Assembly: GCF_002941025.1 (NCBI RefSeq)
Contig: NZ_PTJS01000001.1
Location: 8,143,764-8,207,763 of the forward strand
DNA: 64,000 bases
Source: Streptomyces sp. QL37
GTDB taxonomy: Bacteria > Actinomycetota > Actinomycetes > Streptomycetales > Streptomycetaceae
Direction: 5' to 3'
The notes under the pieces are model-generated. The model saw only the letters and a program-made list of their open reading frames with translations, searched no databases and was not told the DNA's origin. The position numbers and the translations under genes were made by a program. Below, piece by piece: positions 33,510 through 43,107 of the stretch (its first letter is position 1; every line of letters begins with the position of its first letter).

Positions 33510-33942
33510 GCGTCGATTCTACGTGCGGGGGGCGACATTTGTGTCGACCGCGTCCTGGACGGATGCCACGGGCAGCCTTCCGGTTGCCGCCCGCCAGCCT
33601 GGCCGCACCGAAGGCGCTCACACCCCGCGGCACGGTCGCCTCTGTGCCGCGCAGCTCGGCAACACTCCGTACGGATGCCTGAAGTCGCACGTGGGAGGCG
33701 TTCACGCACGGCCGGCACGGGTCGGGATCCGCTCTACGAGCGCCGCGGCGGCGATGCCGACGGCGAATTCCGACGTCTGCCCGAGCGCCCGCTCGTCGGC
33801 CGTTCCGGGAAGGGGGCGACGCGAGGAGAATCACATCCGCCTTCGGTCATGTGCCGGGCACTCCCGGCGCCTCCCGTACGCCGTGACGTGACGTGACGAG
33901 CGGGCCGTCGCCCCTGCCCAGGGGCCACGGCCCGCTCGGGAC
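33510..33942. other. 433-bp region without a recognisable gene
   Basis: Apart from the terminator at 33898-33937 I see no gene or motif here; the open frames lack starts and codon bias. Confidence 0.5.
33898..33937 (-). terminator. Terminator after the MarR gene
   Basis: GAGCGGGCCGT (33898-33908) pairs with ACGGCCCGCTC (33927-33937). A smaller nested stem (GCCCCTG/CAGGGGC-like) fills the loop. Confidence 0.75.
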
Positions 33943-34389
33943 TCAGGAGAGCGTCGACAGCAGGGGTGGTTCGCCCCAAGGCGTCGTGAGGATGTCGCGC
34001 AGCAGCCCGGCCCGCGGACCGATGCGCTCGGCCAGGACGGCCTCTATGCGGGCGAGCATGACCTGCGCCCGCTCGTGCGCCCGGGCACCTTCCGGGGTGG
34101 TGCGGACGATCCGCGACCTGGCGGAGGACGGATCGGGCGTCTGTTCCAGCAGGCCCAGGCCGATCAGGCTGTGCACCGCCTGGTGCGTCGTCTGACGGGT
34201 GACGCCCATCCGCCGCGCCAGCTCGGAGATCGAGGTGCCGTCCGGATCGAGTGTCGCGAAGACCGCGGCCTGCGCGGCGGTCACGGGCTGCTCACCGGCG
34301 GCCGTCATGCCGGCCAGCAGGGCGTCGTCGAACCAGCGTTTGGCCTCGCTGAGGAGCTGGGGCATGTTCGGTGCGGTGTCGGCGGTCAT
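33943..34389 (-). CDS. MarR-family transcriptional regulator
   Basis: A 148-residue winged helix-turn-helix protein. ISELARRMGVTRQTTHQAVH is the recognition region, followed by the wing (PDPSSARSRIVRTTPEG) and C-terminal dimerisation helices. It is the last of three minus-strand genes (queD, esterase, marR), 82 bp after the esterase gene. A GTCAGG-CTA-CCTGAC site in front of queD is the likely operator, with a flavonoid or its product as probable ligand (inference). Confidence 0.87.
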   Translation of the reverse strand: MTADTAPNMPQLLSEAKRWFDDALLAGMTAAGEQPVTAAQAAVFATLDPDGTSISELARRMGVTRQTTHQAVHSLIGLGLLEQTPDPSSARSRIVRTTPEGARAHERAQVMLARIEAVLAERIGPRAGLLRDILTTPWGEPPLLSTLS

Positions 34390-34471
34390 GATTCCTCGAT
34401 GGGCAGGCGGAGCTCCGAGCATAACGACCGGCTGTGCCCGCCCGGCACTCCCGCGTCCGCCCCGCCCGTGA

Positions 34472-35386
34472 TCAGCGGGTACGCGCGCGGGTGAACTCCA
34501 CGGAGCGTTCGAAACAGTCGATGACCTGCTCGTCGGGAACACCCATCCACAGGTGTTGGGCCCCCTCGACCAGGCGCAGCTCCACGGGTACCCCCGCCTC
34601 CCGCAGCGCGTCGGCCAGTCGGACGCTCTGCCGGGTGGGAACAGCGGTGTCGGCCGTCCCGTGCAGCAGGAGGAAGGGAGGGGCCTGCGCGGTGACATGG
34701 GCCACCGGACTCGCCGCCCTCGCCCTCTCCGGGTCCGCGCCGGCCGGCGCTCCGAGGAGCCGCGCTTCGTACGTGCCCGGGTCGAGGGCGTCGTAGCGGC
34801 CGCCATGGTCCTCGGCGAGGGCGCCCAGATCACTCGGCACGTACCAGCACACGCAGCCGCGGACCGGGGCGATGCCCTCCGCCCGCGCCGAGAGAGCGGC
34901 GAGGGCGGCCAGGTGCGCGCCCGCGGACTCCCCCCACAGGACGGTGCGGGACGCGTCCACTCCCAGCTCTTCGGCGCGGGTGTTCAGCCAGCGCAGAGCG
35001 GCGGCGACATCGTCCCGCTGGGCGGGGAAGTGCGCCTCGCCGCTGAGCCGGTAGTCGAGGCACGCGACGGCGAAGCCGGCCCGGACGAGACGGGCGAACG
35101 GTCCCGGCTGCCAGGAGTGGAGGCGGGGCCCCATGTTGTCCCGCAGGCCGGTGTGCCAGCCGCCTCCGTGCACGAACACGACGAGGGGGACGTGAGTACC
35201 GGTGTCCTCCGGCAGCCACACGTCCAGCTCCAGTGGCCTGCGCCCCTCCAGCAGCCGGTAGACCGCTGCGCGCAGCAGCCTCACGCCCGCCGCCGGGCGC
35301 GAGGGGGACGGCAGCGGAAGCGCGGCCGGGTCCGGCGGGGCGGGAGGCGAGAAAGGGACGGACGGAGGATCGGAAGACAGTGCCAT
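34472..35386 (-). CDS. Alpha/beta hydrolase (HSL/BD-FAE-type esterase)
   Basis: A 304-residue esterase with the oxyanion motif HGGG (73-76), the nucleophile elbow GESAG (Ser154), an acid in HGTADTAVP and His in EGAQHLWMG. A Pro/Ser-rich stretch of about 30 residues precedes the fold and is not a signal peptide. It lies 61 bp downstream of queD on the same strand. Quercetinase opens quercetin to a depside (an ester), and this hydrolase could cleave it to protocatechuate and a phloroglucinol carboxylate. That role is inferred from position only. Confidence 0.85.
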   Translation of the reverse strand: MALSSDPPSVPFSPPAPPDPAALPLPSPSRPAAGVRLLRAAVYRLLEGRRPLELDVWLPEDTGTHVPLVVFVHGGGWHTGLRDNMGPRLHSWQPGPFARLVRAGFAVACLDYRLSGEAHFPAQRDDVAAALRWLNTRAEELGVDASRTVLWGESAGAHLAALAALSARAEGIAPVRGCVCWYVPSDLGALAEDHGGRYDALDPGTYEARLLGAPAGADPERARAASPVAHVTAQAPPFLLLHGTADTAVPTRQSVRLADALREAGVPVELRLVEGAQHLWMGVPDEQVIDCFERSVEFTRARTR

Positions 35387-35447
35387 GGACCTGACTTTCG
35401 GTGGGTGTGGGCGTTCCTCGGGACGAGAGCGGCGAGCGAACGGCCTG

Positions 35448-36008
35448 TCAGTCCTGGGTGCGCCACTGCTGACCGGGCATGAAGTGCACATCGAACTGCT
35501 CCGGCACCGTGCCGAACTTCCGCGGCTCGGGGACGTACGGCTCGCGGGGCAGGGTCAGCTCCTCGGTCGGTGTCCCGAGGTTCTCGAAGAAGCGCTCGAA
35601 GGTGCCGCCCGGACCTGCGGCCACCCCGATGATCTGGCTGTGATGGCGCTCGATGCGGTAGGCGTGCGGACAGTTCTTGGGTACGAAACCGAAGTCGCCG
35701 GTGGTCAGCAGCTTTTCGTACTGCTCACCTTCCTGGTCCTCGACGAAGAGCCGCGCCGCGCCGCTGCCGATGTAGAAGACCTCGTAGGTGTCCGTATGCA
35801 TGTGGGCGGGGATGATGTCCCCCTTTGCCCCCTCGACGGTGAAGAAGTTGAAGGCGTTCTCGGTCTGCTCCCCACCGGCATAGACGGTCACGAGGTCACC
35901 GAAGAGGTGGGCCCGGTCGCCCATTCCCTTCTCGATGAAATACGGCTTGCCCGGCTCAGGGGGGATGTGGGAGCGGGTGCGGTACTGGGTGGCGTACTCC
36001 ATGGTCAT
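35448..36008 (-). CDS. queD: Quercetin 2,3-dioxygenase (monocupin quercetinase)
   Basis: A 186-residue single-cupin enzyme of the same length as the nickel/cobalt-using QueD of Streptomyces sp. FLA. With the ATG at 36008 as start (six bases after GGAGG), the metal ligands fall at His69, His71, Glu76 and His115, to my knowledge the positions described for that enzyme. Typical QueD stretches are PPEPGKPYFIEKGMGDRAHL and AGPGGTFERFFENLGTP. It oxidatively cleaves the flavonol ring, releasing CO and a depside. The next genes encode an esterase and a MarR regulator, so this looks like a flavonol-degradation unit. Confidence 0.88.
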   Translation of the reverse strand: MTMEYATQYRTRSHIPPEPGKPYFIEKGMGDRAHLFGDLVTVYAGGEQTENAFNFFTVEGAKGDIIPAHMHTDTYEVFYIGSGAARLFVEDQEGEQYEKLLTTGDFGFVPKNCPHAYRIERHHSQIIGVAAGPGGTFERFFENLGTPTEELTLPREPYVPEPRKFGTVPEQFDVHFMPGQQWRTQD

Positions 36009-36040
36009 GGTCAACCTCCGGGATCGGCTCCGACTGAAAC

Positions 36041-36055
36041 GTCAGGCTACCTGAC
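36041..36055. promoter_or_regulatory. Probable MarR operator upstream of queD
   Basis: Perfect inverted repeat GTCAGG-CTA-CCTGAC, 33-47 bp upstream of the queD start. Size and spacing fit a MarR dimer. Confidence 0.6.
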
Positions 36056-36121
36056 AGTCTGCTCGGAGTGAAGGCCGGACGCTCCGGATCCCGCCCGAGG
36101 CGGCGGGCGGGGCCGCCCGGC

Positions 36122-36853
36122 TTACTCGCCGGTCACGGGATCACGCCCGGTGAGGCAGTAGATGCCGCCCGCCGGGTCCCGCATCACCGTCCAGCCGTCG
36201 CCGTCGCGCACGAACCCGGCGCCGAGCCCTTCGTGATGCGCCCGGCCGGCCGCCAGGTCCGAGCAGGCCAGATCCAGATGCGCCGAGGCGGGGCGGGGCT
36301 CGACCAGGCGCTGGACGAGCAGATGGACGGGCAGGTCCCGCGGCGGGCGGAGCACGTGGAACTCCCGGTGGACGCCCGGGCGCGCATCCCAGCCGGTCAG
36401 CGCCGCCCAGAACGCGACCTCCGCGTCGAACAGGGCCGGTGACACGTCGAGGCAGATCTGGTCCAGCCGGCTCGTGGTGCCGCCGGGACCGGTCAGGACC
36501 GGCGGCCGCGCCCGCTGGCCCCGCCAGGGCACGACGCAGAAGGGCTGGCCGCCGGGGGAGCGCAGGACGGTCAGTTCCGGCTGTCGGGCCTTTTCCAGCG
36601 CGCCCAGCCGAAGGGCTTGTTCGGTGAAGGCGGTCATGTCGTCCACCGCCAGATCGGGATGGGCCCCGCCCTCGTCCCCCACCGCCTGCACCGCGAGGCA
36701 GGCGTCGGCTCGCTCCGGGAGCAGGGTGGTGAATTCGCCCCGCTCGCCCCACGGCGTGGAGACCTGGGTGCCGGTGACCGCGCTCCAGAAGCCGGCGGCA
36801 CGGCCGGCGACTGCCGCGGGCCGGTCGATGAAGGCGTATGTCCAGCGGATCAC
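36122..36853 (-). CDS. VOC/glyoxalase-like protein (two-domain)
   Basis: A 243-residue protein with two glyoxalase-like halves (residues ~1-120 and ~125-243), each with the beta-alpha-beta pattern ending in a hydrophobic DPAGGIYCL-type strand. Metal ligands are poorly kept, as in the actinobacterial Glyoxalase_6 group, so it may bind rather than convert a ligand. The GTG at 36853 follows GAGGAG and was preferred over upstream in-frame codons. The function is unknown. Confidence 0.8.
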   Translation of the reverse strand: MIRWTYAFIDRPAAVAGRAAGFWSAVTGTQVSTPWGERGEFTTLLPERADACLAVQAVGDEGGAHPDLAVDDMTAFTEQALRLGALEKARQPELTVLRSPGGQPFCVVPWRGQRARPPVLTGPGGTTSRLDQICLDVSPALFDAEVAFWAALTGWDARPGVHREFHVLRPPRDLPVHLLVQRLVEPRPASAHLDLACSDLAAGRAHHEGLGAGFVRDGDGWTVMRDPAGGIYCLTGRDPVTGE

Positions 36854-37038
36854 GGTTCTCCTCTGCTGTGGCTCGGTGCTTCGTCCGGCAGTTCCCATCG
36901 TGTCAAAGCGTGGTCTCGCGGCCCCGTTCATCACGCGTTCACCGGTCGGATCCGTCCGCGGCATTCCCCGGCACGCCGCGGGCACCTACGCTCGGCCGCG
37001 AACGATCAACGCTGCCGCGCCGTGGTCCGAACGGTGTT

Positions 37039-37050
37039 GACAACGTTGTC
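37039..37050. promoter_or_regulatory. LacI-type operator (CAACGTTG core) before GH92
   Basis: GACAACGTTGTC is a perfect 12-bp palindrome with the central CG typical of LacI operators. It overlaps a -35-like TTGACA (37037-37042), 27 bp before the GH92 start. Confidence 0.7.
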
Positions 37051-37076
37051 CCTCTCCGTCGGAGGTATCCGAGAAC

Positions 37077-39512
37077 ATGCCCTCCAGACCGTCCCCGGCC
37101 CGGCGTCTCGCCGCACGGGCCGCCGCGATCGCCCTCGCCTGCACACTCGCCGGAGCCGTCGTGCCGCCGGCCGCCGAGGCCGACGCGCTGGTCGCGCGCC
37201 CCACTGCCTACGTGGACCCGATGATCGGCACGGCGAACGGCGGCAACACCTATCCCGGCGCGGTCCGCCCGTACGGCATGATCGCCTGGTCCCCGACCAG
37301 CACCACGGGCGACCAGACGAGCACCGGGGCGGCCAACGGTTACGAGTACGGGGTGACCCGGATGCGCGGCCTGAGCCTCACCCATGTCAACGGCGCCGGG
37401 TGCAACCCCGGCGCCGCGGGCGACGTACCGATCATGCCGTTCGTCGGCGACGTCACCTCCTCGCCCTCCGCCGACACGAAGGACGCGGTCTACGCGTCCG
37501 GCTTCTCGCACGACAACGAGCGCGCCGTTCCCGGCCGTTACACCGTCGGACTGGACTCCGGCGCCACCGCGGACCTGGCCGTCAGTGAGCGTGCCGGAGT
37601 GGCCGACTTCAGCTTCCCGGCGGACAGGCCCGCCAATCTGCTCTTCCGGGTGTCCAACTCCCTGAACGGCAGCGAGGACGCCGAGATCGAGATCGACACC
37701 GCCCACCGCAAGGTGACCGGTTCGGTGCTCACCGGGGCGTTCTGCGGCAGGCGCGCCAATGGCGGTACCAACAACCGCAAGAGCTACTACCGGCTCTACT
37801 TCAGCGCCTCCTTCGACCGGGCCTTCTCCACCACGGGCACCTGGCGCGACGGCACCCTCGCTCCGGGCACCACAAGCGGAAGCGGCGGCGAGGGATACGC
37901 CACCGGGGCAGACCGCGCCGGGCGCGGTTCCGGCGGCTGGGTGGGCTTCGACACCACGGCCGACGACGACGTCCGCATGCGGATCGGGATCTCCTACGTC
38001 AGCCAGGCCGGCGCCGAGGCCAACCTCCGCCAGGAGATCGCGCCCAGGGCGAGCGTCGACGACGTGGCCCGGGCGGGATCCGCCGCCTGGGACCGCGAAC
38101 TCGCCTCCGCGCGCATCGGGGGTGGCAGCGACGCGCAGCGCACCGCGTTCTACACCGCGCTGTACCACTCGCTGATGCAGCCGAACCTGATCAGCGACAG
38201 GGACGGCCGCTACCCGGGCATGGACGGCAAGCCGCACCGTGTGACGCGTGGCCAGAAGGCCCAGTACAGCAACTTCTCCGGCTGGGACCAGTACCGCGCC
38301 CAGATCCAGCTCCTGGCGCTCCTCAAACCCAGGATCGCGGGCGACTTCGCCCAGTCGCTCTACAACTTCGCCCGGCAGAACGGCGGCGTCTGGGACCGTT
38401 GGGTGCACGTCAACGGCGCCACACACGTGATGACGGGCGACCCCACGGCCGCCACCCTCGCCACGTTCTACGCGATGGGCGTACGCAACTTCGACTACGA
38501 GGGTGCCTTCGAATCCCTGGCGCGGCAGGCCACGGTGCCCCACCCCGACGGCCTGTCCGACGCGGGGTGCCCCGGCCAGTGCACCGGCCAGCGGCCCAAT
38601 CTCGCCCAGTACCTGGAGTCGCACTACGCGGCCCAGGACGTCTGCCACTGCTGGGGCGGTGCCGCCGAGACGCTGGAGGACGCGGTCGCGGACGCGGCAC
38701 TCGGCCGGTGGGCCCGGCTGCTCGGGCGCGACGAGGAGGCCGACGCCTTCGAGGAGCGCGGCCTCTGGTGGCGCAACGTCTTCAACCCCGAGGCCGGCGA
38801 CGGAGCCGGGAACACCGGCTACATCCAGGCGCGCGACCTCGACGGCTCCTGGGTGACCCCCTTCAGCCCGGGCAGCGACCGGGGCTTCGCGCAGGGCACC
38901 AGCGCCACGTACACCTGGATGGTCCCGCAGGACGTGCAGGGGCTGGCCGAGGCCATGGGCGGCCGGGACGTGGCGGCCGAGCGGCTGGACGGCTTCTTCC
39001 ACAAGGCGGACGGCTCCTGGTCGGTCAAGGGCGGTGACGCGCTGCGCTACGACCCCACCAACGAGCCCGGCATCCACGCCCCTTGGCTCTACAACGCGCT
39101 GGGGCAGCCGTGGAAGACCCAGGAGACCGTACGGGAGATCGTGAACACCGTCTACGGGACCGGCCCGCGAGGACTGCCCGGCAACGACGACCTCGGCACG
39201 ATGTCGGCCTGGTACGTCTACTCGGCCCTCGGCCTCTACCCGCAGACACCGGGCAGCGCCACCATGCTGCTGGGCGCGCCGCTGTTCCCGTCCGCGGTGC
39301 TGGACCGGCCGCAGGGCGGTGACATCCGGATCAGCGCCCCGGAGGCCGATGCGACACATCCGTACATCGACGCGGTGAGGGTCGACGGACGGACGGCCGA
39401 CAGGTCGTGGACGGACGCCCGGCTGGTCACCCGTGGAGGGTCGCTGACCTACCGGCTCGCCGACCGGCCGAACACCTCCTGGGCCACAGGACCTGCGGGT
39501 CTTCCGCAATAG
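37077..39512 (+). CDS. Secreted GH92 alpha-mannosidase
   Basis: An 811-residue exported enzyme. After a signal peptide of about 35 residues come the N-terminal beta-sandwich (VDPMIGTANGGNTYPGAVRP is the family opening) and the alpha/alpha barrel. The barrel has CHCWGGAAETLEDAVAD, the catalytic-acid motif DPTNEPGIHAPWLYN (Glu663) and GNDDLGTMSAWYVYSALG, which carries the base-type aspartates. GH92 enzymes are calcium-dependent exo-alpha-mannosidases that act mostly on alpha-1,2/1,3-mannan. It starts the glycan-use region and has a LacI-type operator in its promoter. GGAGG lies 12 bases before the ATG. A strong terminator follows. Confidence 0.92.
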   Translation: MPSRPSPARRLAARAAAIALACTLAGAVVPPAAEADALVARPTAYVDPMIGTANGGNTYPGAVRPYGMIAWSPTSTTGDQTSTGAANGYEYGVTRMRGLSLTHVNGAGCNPGAAGDVPIMPFVGDVTSSPSADTKDAVYASGFSHDNERAVPGRYTVGLDSGATADLAVSERAGVADFSFPADRPANLLFRVSNSLNGSEDAEIEIDTAHRKVTGSVLTGAFCGRRANGGTNNRKSYYRLYFSASFDRAFSTTGTWRDGTLAPGTTSGSGGEGYATGADRAGRGSGGWVGFDTTADDDVRMRIGISYVSQAGAEANLRQEIAPRASVDDVARAGSAAWDRELASARIGGGSDAQRTAFYTALYHSLMQPNLISDRDGRYPGMDGKPHRVTRGQKAQYSNFSGWDQYRAQIQLLALLKPRIAGDFAQSLYNFARQNGGVWDRWVHVNGATHVMTGDPTAATLATFYAMGVRNFDYEGAFESLARQATVPHPDGLSDAGCPGQCTGQRPNLAQYLESHYAAQDVCHCWGGAAETLEDAVADAALGRWARLLGRDEEADAFEERGLWWRNVFNPEAGDGAGNTGYIQARDLDGSWVTPFSPGSDRGFAQGTSATYTWMVPQDVQGLAEAMGGRDVAAERLDGFFHKADGSWSVKGGDALRYDPTNEPGIHAPWLYNALGQPWKTQETVREIVNTVYGTGPRGLPGNDDLGTMSAWYVYSALGLYPQTPGSATMLLGAPLFPSAVLDRPQGGDIRISAPEADATHPYIDAVRVDGRTADRSWTDARLVTRGGSLTYRLADRPNTSWATGPAGLPQ

Positions 39513-39537
39513 CACGCCAACCGGCCCCGGTCCGGAA

Positions 39538-39568
39538 CCCGGCGGGCGGCGCGACGCCGCCCGCCGGG
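39538..39568 (+). terminator. Terminator after the GH92 gene
   Basis: Perfect 14-bp arms CCCGGCGGGCGGCG (39538-39551) and complement (39555-39568) with a three-base loop. Confidence 0.85.
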
Positions 39569-39606
39569 CACCGCCTGCCCTATGCGGAGGGTGGGAGAGG
39601 TCTCGA

Positions 39607-39623
39607 TTTTCTATCGTTGAAAA
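39607..39623. promoter_or_regulatory. A/T-rich inverted repeat upstream of the GH2 gene
   Basis: TTTTC and GAAAA separated by seven bases (TATCGTT). On the minus strand it reads TTTTCAACGATAGAAAA, a degenerate relative of the CAACGTTG sites. It lies about 110 bp before the GH2 start in an unusually A/T-rich stretch. Confidence 0.45.
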
Positions 39624-39732
39624 TTCTGCGTGCACGACCGTTGTCAGCTGTTTGAGGCTGTGGCTCAATGTTCGACTATGTGCAGTGCTCCGCGGTCCGG
39701 GGCACTCCGGCTTCTTCGACGAGGACGACGCC

Positions 39733-42700
39733 TTGATACGACAACTAGCCCGCCCCCGCACGCTTTTCAGATCACTCGCCTGTACGGCGGCGCTGCTGCT
39801 CCCGCTCGGGGCCACCCTGGTCCCGGCCGCCGCCGCGGCTCCCGCAGCCCCCGCGGCTGACGCCGCCACCGCCTCGGCGTTCACCAAGGAGGACCCGTCC
39901 ACCGAGGTGCACGGCCTCAAGGGCGAGTACTTCGCCATGTCCGCCCCGGGCGCCCGTGACTTCGCGAAGCTGGGCGCGACCGCGCTCGACCCGGACATCA
40001 ACTTTCCCGGGCTGACCGGTGCCTTCGAGTCGGCCACCGGACAGACCGAGCACACCACCGCCCGCTGGACGGGGCAGATCGAGGCCCCGGAGACGGGTGA
40101 CTACACCTTCTCCGCCATCGGTGACAACGGCTTCCGGCTCTTCATCGACGACAAGGCGGTCATCGACCACTGGGAGCCGGACTGGGACCAGGAGCAGACC
40201 AGTGCTCCGGTCGCGCTGAAGGCCGGCGAGACGCACACGTTCCGGCTGGAGATGTTCCAGGACATCGGCGGGGCGAACATGTTCCTGCGCTGGTCGAGCG
40301 CGAAGCTCGCCAAGCAGATCGTGCCCGAATCGGCCTTCACCCCGCCGTCCGACTTCGAGGTCTACCCGGTCGGGCTGACCGTCGCCGAGAACGGCCTCAA
40401 GGTGCAGGCGACCTTCGACCACGAGGTCAGCGGCATCCAGGACGTCAAGGACCACCTCACCATCGAGGCGGACACGACGCCGATGCCGGTGAAGTCGGTC
40501 GCCAAGGCGTCGAACAACCGCAAGGCGCTCGTCGTCACCCTGGGCGCCGCGGTCCAGAAGGGCCAGCAGCTCAAGGTCGTCTACGACGGTGAGGGCGGCC
40601 TCAAGAACGGCGACGAGACCGTACCGGAGATCAGCCGCAGGGCGCAGAACCTCTCGACGCACCGGCTCACCACGCCGTGGGGTGACAAGGTCGACCCCAA
40701 GAACCCGATGCCCGAGTACCCCCGCCCGCAGCAGGTGCGCGACGACTGGAAGAACCTCAACGGGCAGTGGGAGTTCGCCGGAGCCACCGCCGGTGAGAAG
40801 CCGGTCTTCGGGAAGAAGCTCGACGAGCGCATCACCGTGCCCTACCCCGTCGAGTCGCAGCTCTCCGGGCTCGAGCGCCACGAAGACCACATGTTCTACC
40901 GCAAGCTCGTCACGGTGCCCAGGAGCTGGTCGGTCGGCAAGCGCGACAAGGACGACCGCCTGAAGCTCAACTTCGGCGCCGTCGACTACCAGGCGCGGGT
41001 CTGGGTCAACGGCAAGCAGGTCGCCGAGCACACCGGCGGCTACACCGCCTTCAGCGCCGACATCACCGACGCCCTCAAGGGCAGCGGCCCCCAGGAGATC
41101 GTCGTCGCGGTCACCGACACCACCGGCGCCGACCAGCCCACGGGCAAGCAGTCCTCGAACCCCAGCGGCATCTTCTACACCGCCTCCTCCGGTATCTGGC
41201 AGACGGTCTGGATGGAGCCCGTCGCTCCGGCCGCCGTCGACTCGCTGACGACCACACCGGACATCGACAAGGGCCGCCTCGCCCTGACGGTCAACTCCGA
41301 GGACGCCTCGAAGTCCGCCCGTGTCACCGCCGTCGCCCGCGACAAGAAGGGCAAGGTCGTCGGAACGGTCACCGGCCCTGCCAACAGCGAGCTCAGCCTG
41401 CCGGTCGCCAAGCAGCACCTGTGGACCCCCGACGACCCGTACCTGTACGACCTGGAGGTCACCCTCAAGGACGGGCGCTCCAAGGACACCGTCGACAGCT
41501 ACTTCGGCATGCGCTCCTTCGGCGTCGCCAAGGTCGGCGGCTACCAGAAGCTGGTGCTCAACGGGAAGCCGTTCTTCTCCCTCGCCCAGCTGGACCAGGG
41601 CTTCTACCCCGACGGTCTGAACACGGCGCCCAGTGACGACGCCCTGGTCTTCGACCTGAAGGCGCAGAAGGACCTCGGCTTCAACTCCGTCCGCAAGCAC
41701 ATCAAGGTCGAGCCGGCGCGCTGGTACTACCACGCCGACCAGCTGGGGCTCCTGGTGTGGCAGGACTTCGTCTCCGGCAACCTCACCGGCGAGAAGGGCC
41801 AGAAGGCCTTCCTCGACCAGGGCGCCGAGATGATGGAGCAGCTGCACAACTACCCCTCCATCGGTGCGTGGATCGTCTTCAACGAGGGCTGGGGTGAGTG
41901 GGACCGTACCGAGACCGGCAAGATCACCGAGAAGGTCCAGGCCGCCGACCCGTCGCGCGTCGTCAGCGCCCACAGCGGTGTCAACTGCTGCAACTCCAAG
42001 GGCGACTCCGGCAAGGGCGACATCATCGACCACCACGACTACAACAACACCGACCCGGCCTTCCCCGACGAGACGCGTGCCGCGATGGACGGTGAGCACG
42101 GCGGCTTCACCCTGCGGATCCCCGGCCGCATGTGGCCCGGTGCCCCCACCGCGATCTACAGCGGTGTCGCGGACAAGGACGCCCTGACCGCCAAGTACGT
42201 CGACAACACCCGTACGTACTACCTGGAAGCGGCCGGCGCGGAACTCTCCGGCTCCATCTACACCCAGGTGACCGACCTGGAGAACGAGCTCAACGGCCTC
42301 TGGACGTACGACCGCCGGGAGATCAAGGTCGACGCCGCCAAGGTGCGGAAGATCAACCAGGAGGTCATCGCGGCCGGCGCGGCCGCGGGCGAGCGGGACG
42401 AGGTCAAGGGCGGTGGTGCGTGGTCCCTCGACGAGAACAAGGGCACCAAGGCCGCCGACAGCGGCCCGAACCACAAGGACCTCACCCTCTCCGAGGGGGC
42501 GTCCTGGACGCCGGGAGTGCAGGGCTCGGCACTGAAGTTCAACGGCGAGGGCCAGTACGCGCAGACCGACGGCCCGGTCGTCGACACCACCGGTGACTAC
42601 ACCGTGTCGGCCTGGGCGTCGCTGGACGCGCTTCCGGGCAACTACGGCACTGTCGTCAGCCAGGACGGCCGACGCCAGGAGAACCCGTTCTACCTCCAGT

Positions 42701-43020
42701 ACGGACAGGGCGGGTTCGCCTTCTCCACCCCGGGCGCCCACCGCGCCCGGCTGGAGATCGAGCCCGAGCTCGGCCGGTGGTACCACCTGGTCGGCGTGCG
42801 CAGTGGTGACGAGATCAAGCTGTACGTCGACGGCAAGCTCGCCTCCACCGCGGCGGCCGGCACCGCCGACGTCAGCAGCGGCGCGCTGTCCGTGGGCCGC
42901 GCCAAGTGGTCCGGCGGCAACACCGACTTCTGGAACGGCTCCGTCGACCAGGTGAAGGTGTACGACAAGGCGCTCACCGACCAGGAGGTGACCGCGCTCC
43001 ACGACGGCGAGCAGCCGTAG
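39733..43020 (+). CDS. Secreted PA14-GH2-LamG glycoside hydrolase
   Basis: A 1095-residue exported enzyme. The signal peptide (ending near residue 40) is followed by a PA14 module (~55-200, EYFAMSA...TGDYTFSAIGDNGFRLFIDD). A GH2 sandwich/jelly-roll and TIM barrel (~340-880) follow, then a C-terminal LamG-type concanavalin module (~910-1090). The acid/base is Glu718 in FNEGWGEW and the nucleophile is probably Glu788 in DGEHGGF. GH2 includes beta-galactosidases, beta-mannosidases and, in Streptomyces, beta-D-galactofuranosidases; the neighbouring YtfQ-like importer favours a furanosidase (inference). I chose the TTG at 39733, eight bases after GAGGA; an ATG at 39652 would spoil the signal peptide. 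Confidence 0.87.
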   Translation: MIRQLARPRTLFRSLACTAALLLPLGATLVPAAAAAPAAPAADAATASAFTKEDPSTEVHGLKGEYFAMSAPGARDFAKLGATALDPDINFPGLTGAFESATGQTEHTTARWTGQIEAPETGDYTFSAIGDNGFRLFIDDKAVIDHWEPDWDQEQTSAPVALKAGETHTFRLEMFQDIGGANMFLRWSSAKLAKQIVPESAFTPPSDFEVYPVGLTVAENGLKVQATFDHEVSGIQDVKDHLTIEADTTPMPVKSVAKASNNRKALVVTLGAAVQKGQQLKVVYDGEGGLKNGDETVPEISRRAQNLSTHRLTTPWGDKVDPKNPMPEYPRPQQVRDDWKNLNGQWEFAGATAGEKPVFGKKLDERITVPYPVESQLSGLERHEDHMFYRKLVTVPRSWSVGKRDKDDRLKLNFGAVDYQARVWVNGKQVAEHTGGYTAFSADITDALKGSGPQEIVVAVTDTTGADQPTGKQSSNPSGIFYTASSGIWQTVWMEPVAPAAVDSLTTTPDIDKGRLALTVNSEDASKSARVTAVARDKKGKVVGTVTGPANSELSLPVAKQHLWTPDDPYLYDLEVTLKDGRSKDTVDSYFGMRSFGVAKVGGYQKLVLNGKPFFSLAQLDQGFYPDGLNTAPSDDALVFDLKAQKDLGFNSVRKHIKVEPARWYYHADQLGLLVWQDFVSGNLTGEKGQKAFLDQGAEMMEQLHNYPSIGAWIVFNEGWGEWDRTETGKITEKVQAADPSRVVSAHSGVNCCNSKGDSGKGDIIDHHDYNNTDPAFPDETRAAMDGEHGGFTLRIPGRMWPGAPTAIYSGVADKDALTAKYVDNTRTYYLEAAGAELSGSIYTQVTDLENELNGLWTYDRREIKVDAAKVRKINQEVIAAGAAAGERDEVKGGGAWSLDENKGTKAADSGPNHKDLTLSEGASWTPGVQGSALKFNGEGQYAQTDGPVVDTTGDYTVSAWASLDALPGNYGTVVSQDGRRQENPFYLQYGQGGFAFSTPGAHRARLEIEPELGRWYHLVGVRSGDEIKLYVDGKLASTAAAGTADVSSGALSVGRAKWSGGNTDFWNGSVDQVKVYDKALTDQEVTALHDGEQP

Positions 43021-43039
43021 GGAGCAACCCCGCGAGACC

Positions 43040-43078
43040 GCTCCCGGCAGCGTGCGCACAGGCCGCGCTGCCGGGAGC
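43040..43078. terminator. Bidirectional terminator between GH2 and LacI genes
   Basis: Perfect 13-bp arms GCTCCCGGCAGCG (43040-43052) and complement (43066-43078), between converging genes. Confidence 0.8.
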
Positions 43079-43107
43079 TCCGTGCCGCCCCGGTCCCGCT
43101 ACGGACG

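Noticed and set aside
32821..33891. A 356-codon open frame in the gene-poor stretch
   Set aside because: No start signal, no recognisable motif and the wrong codon bias; a short minus-strand gene inside it (33336-33509) looks much more real.
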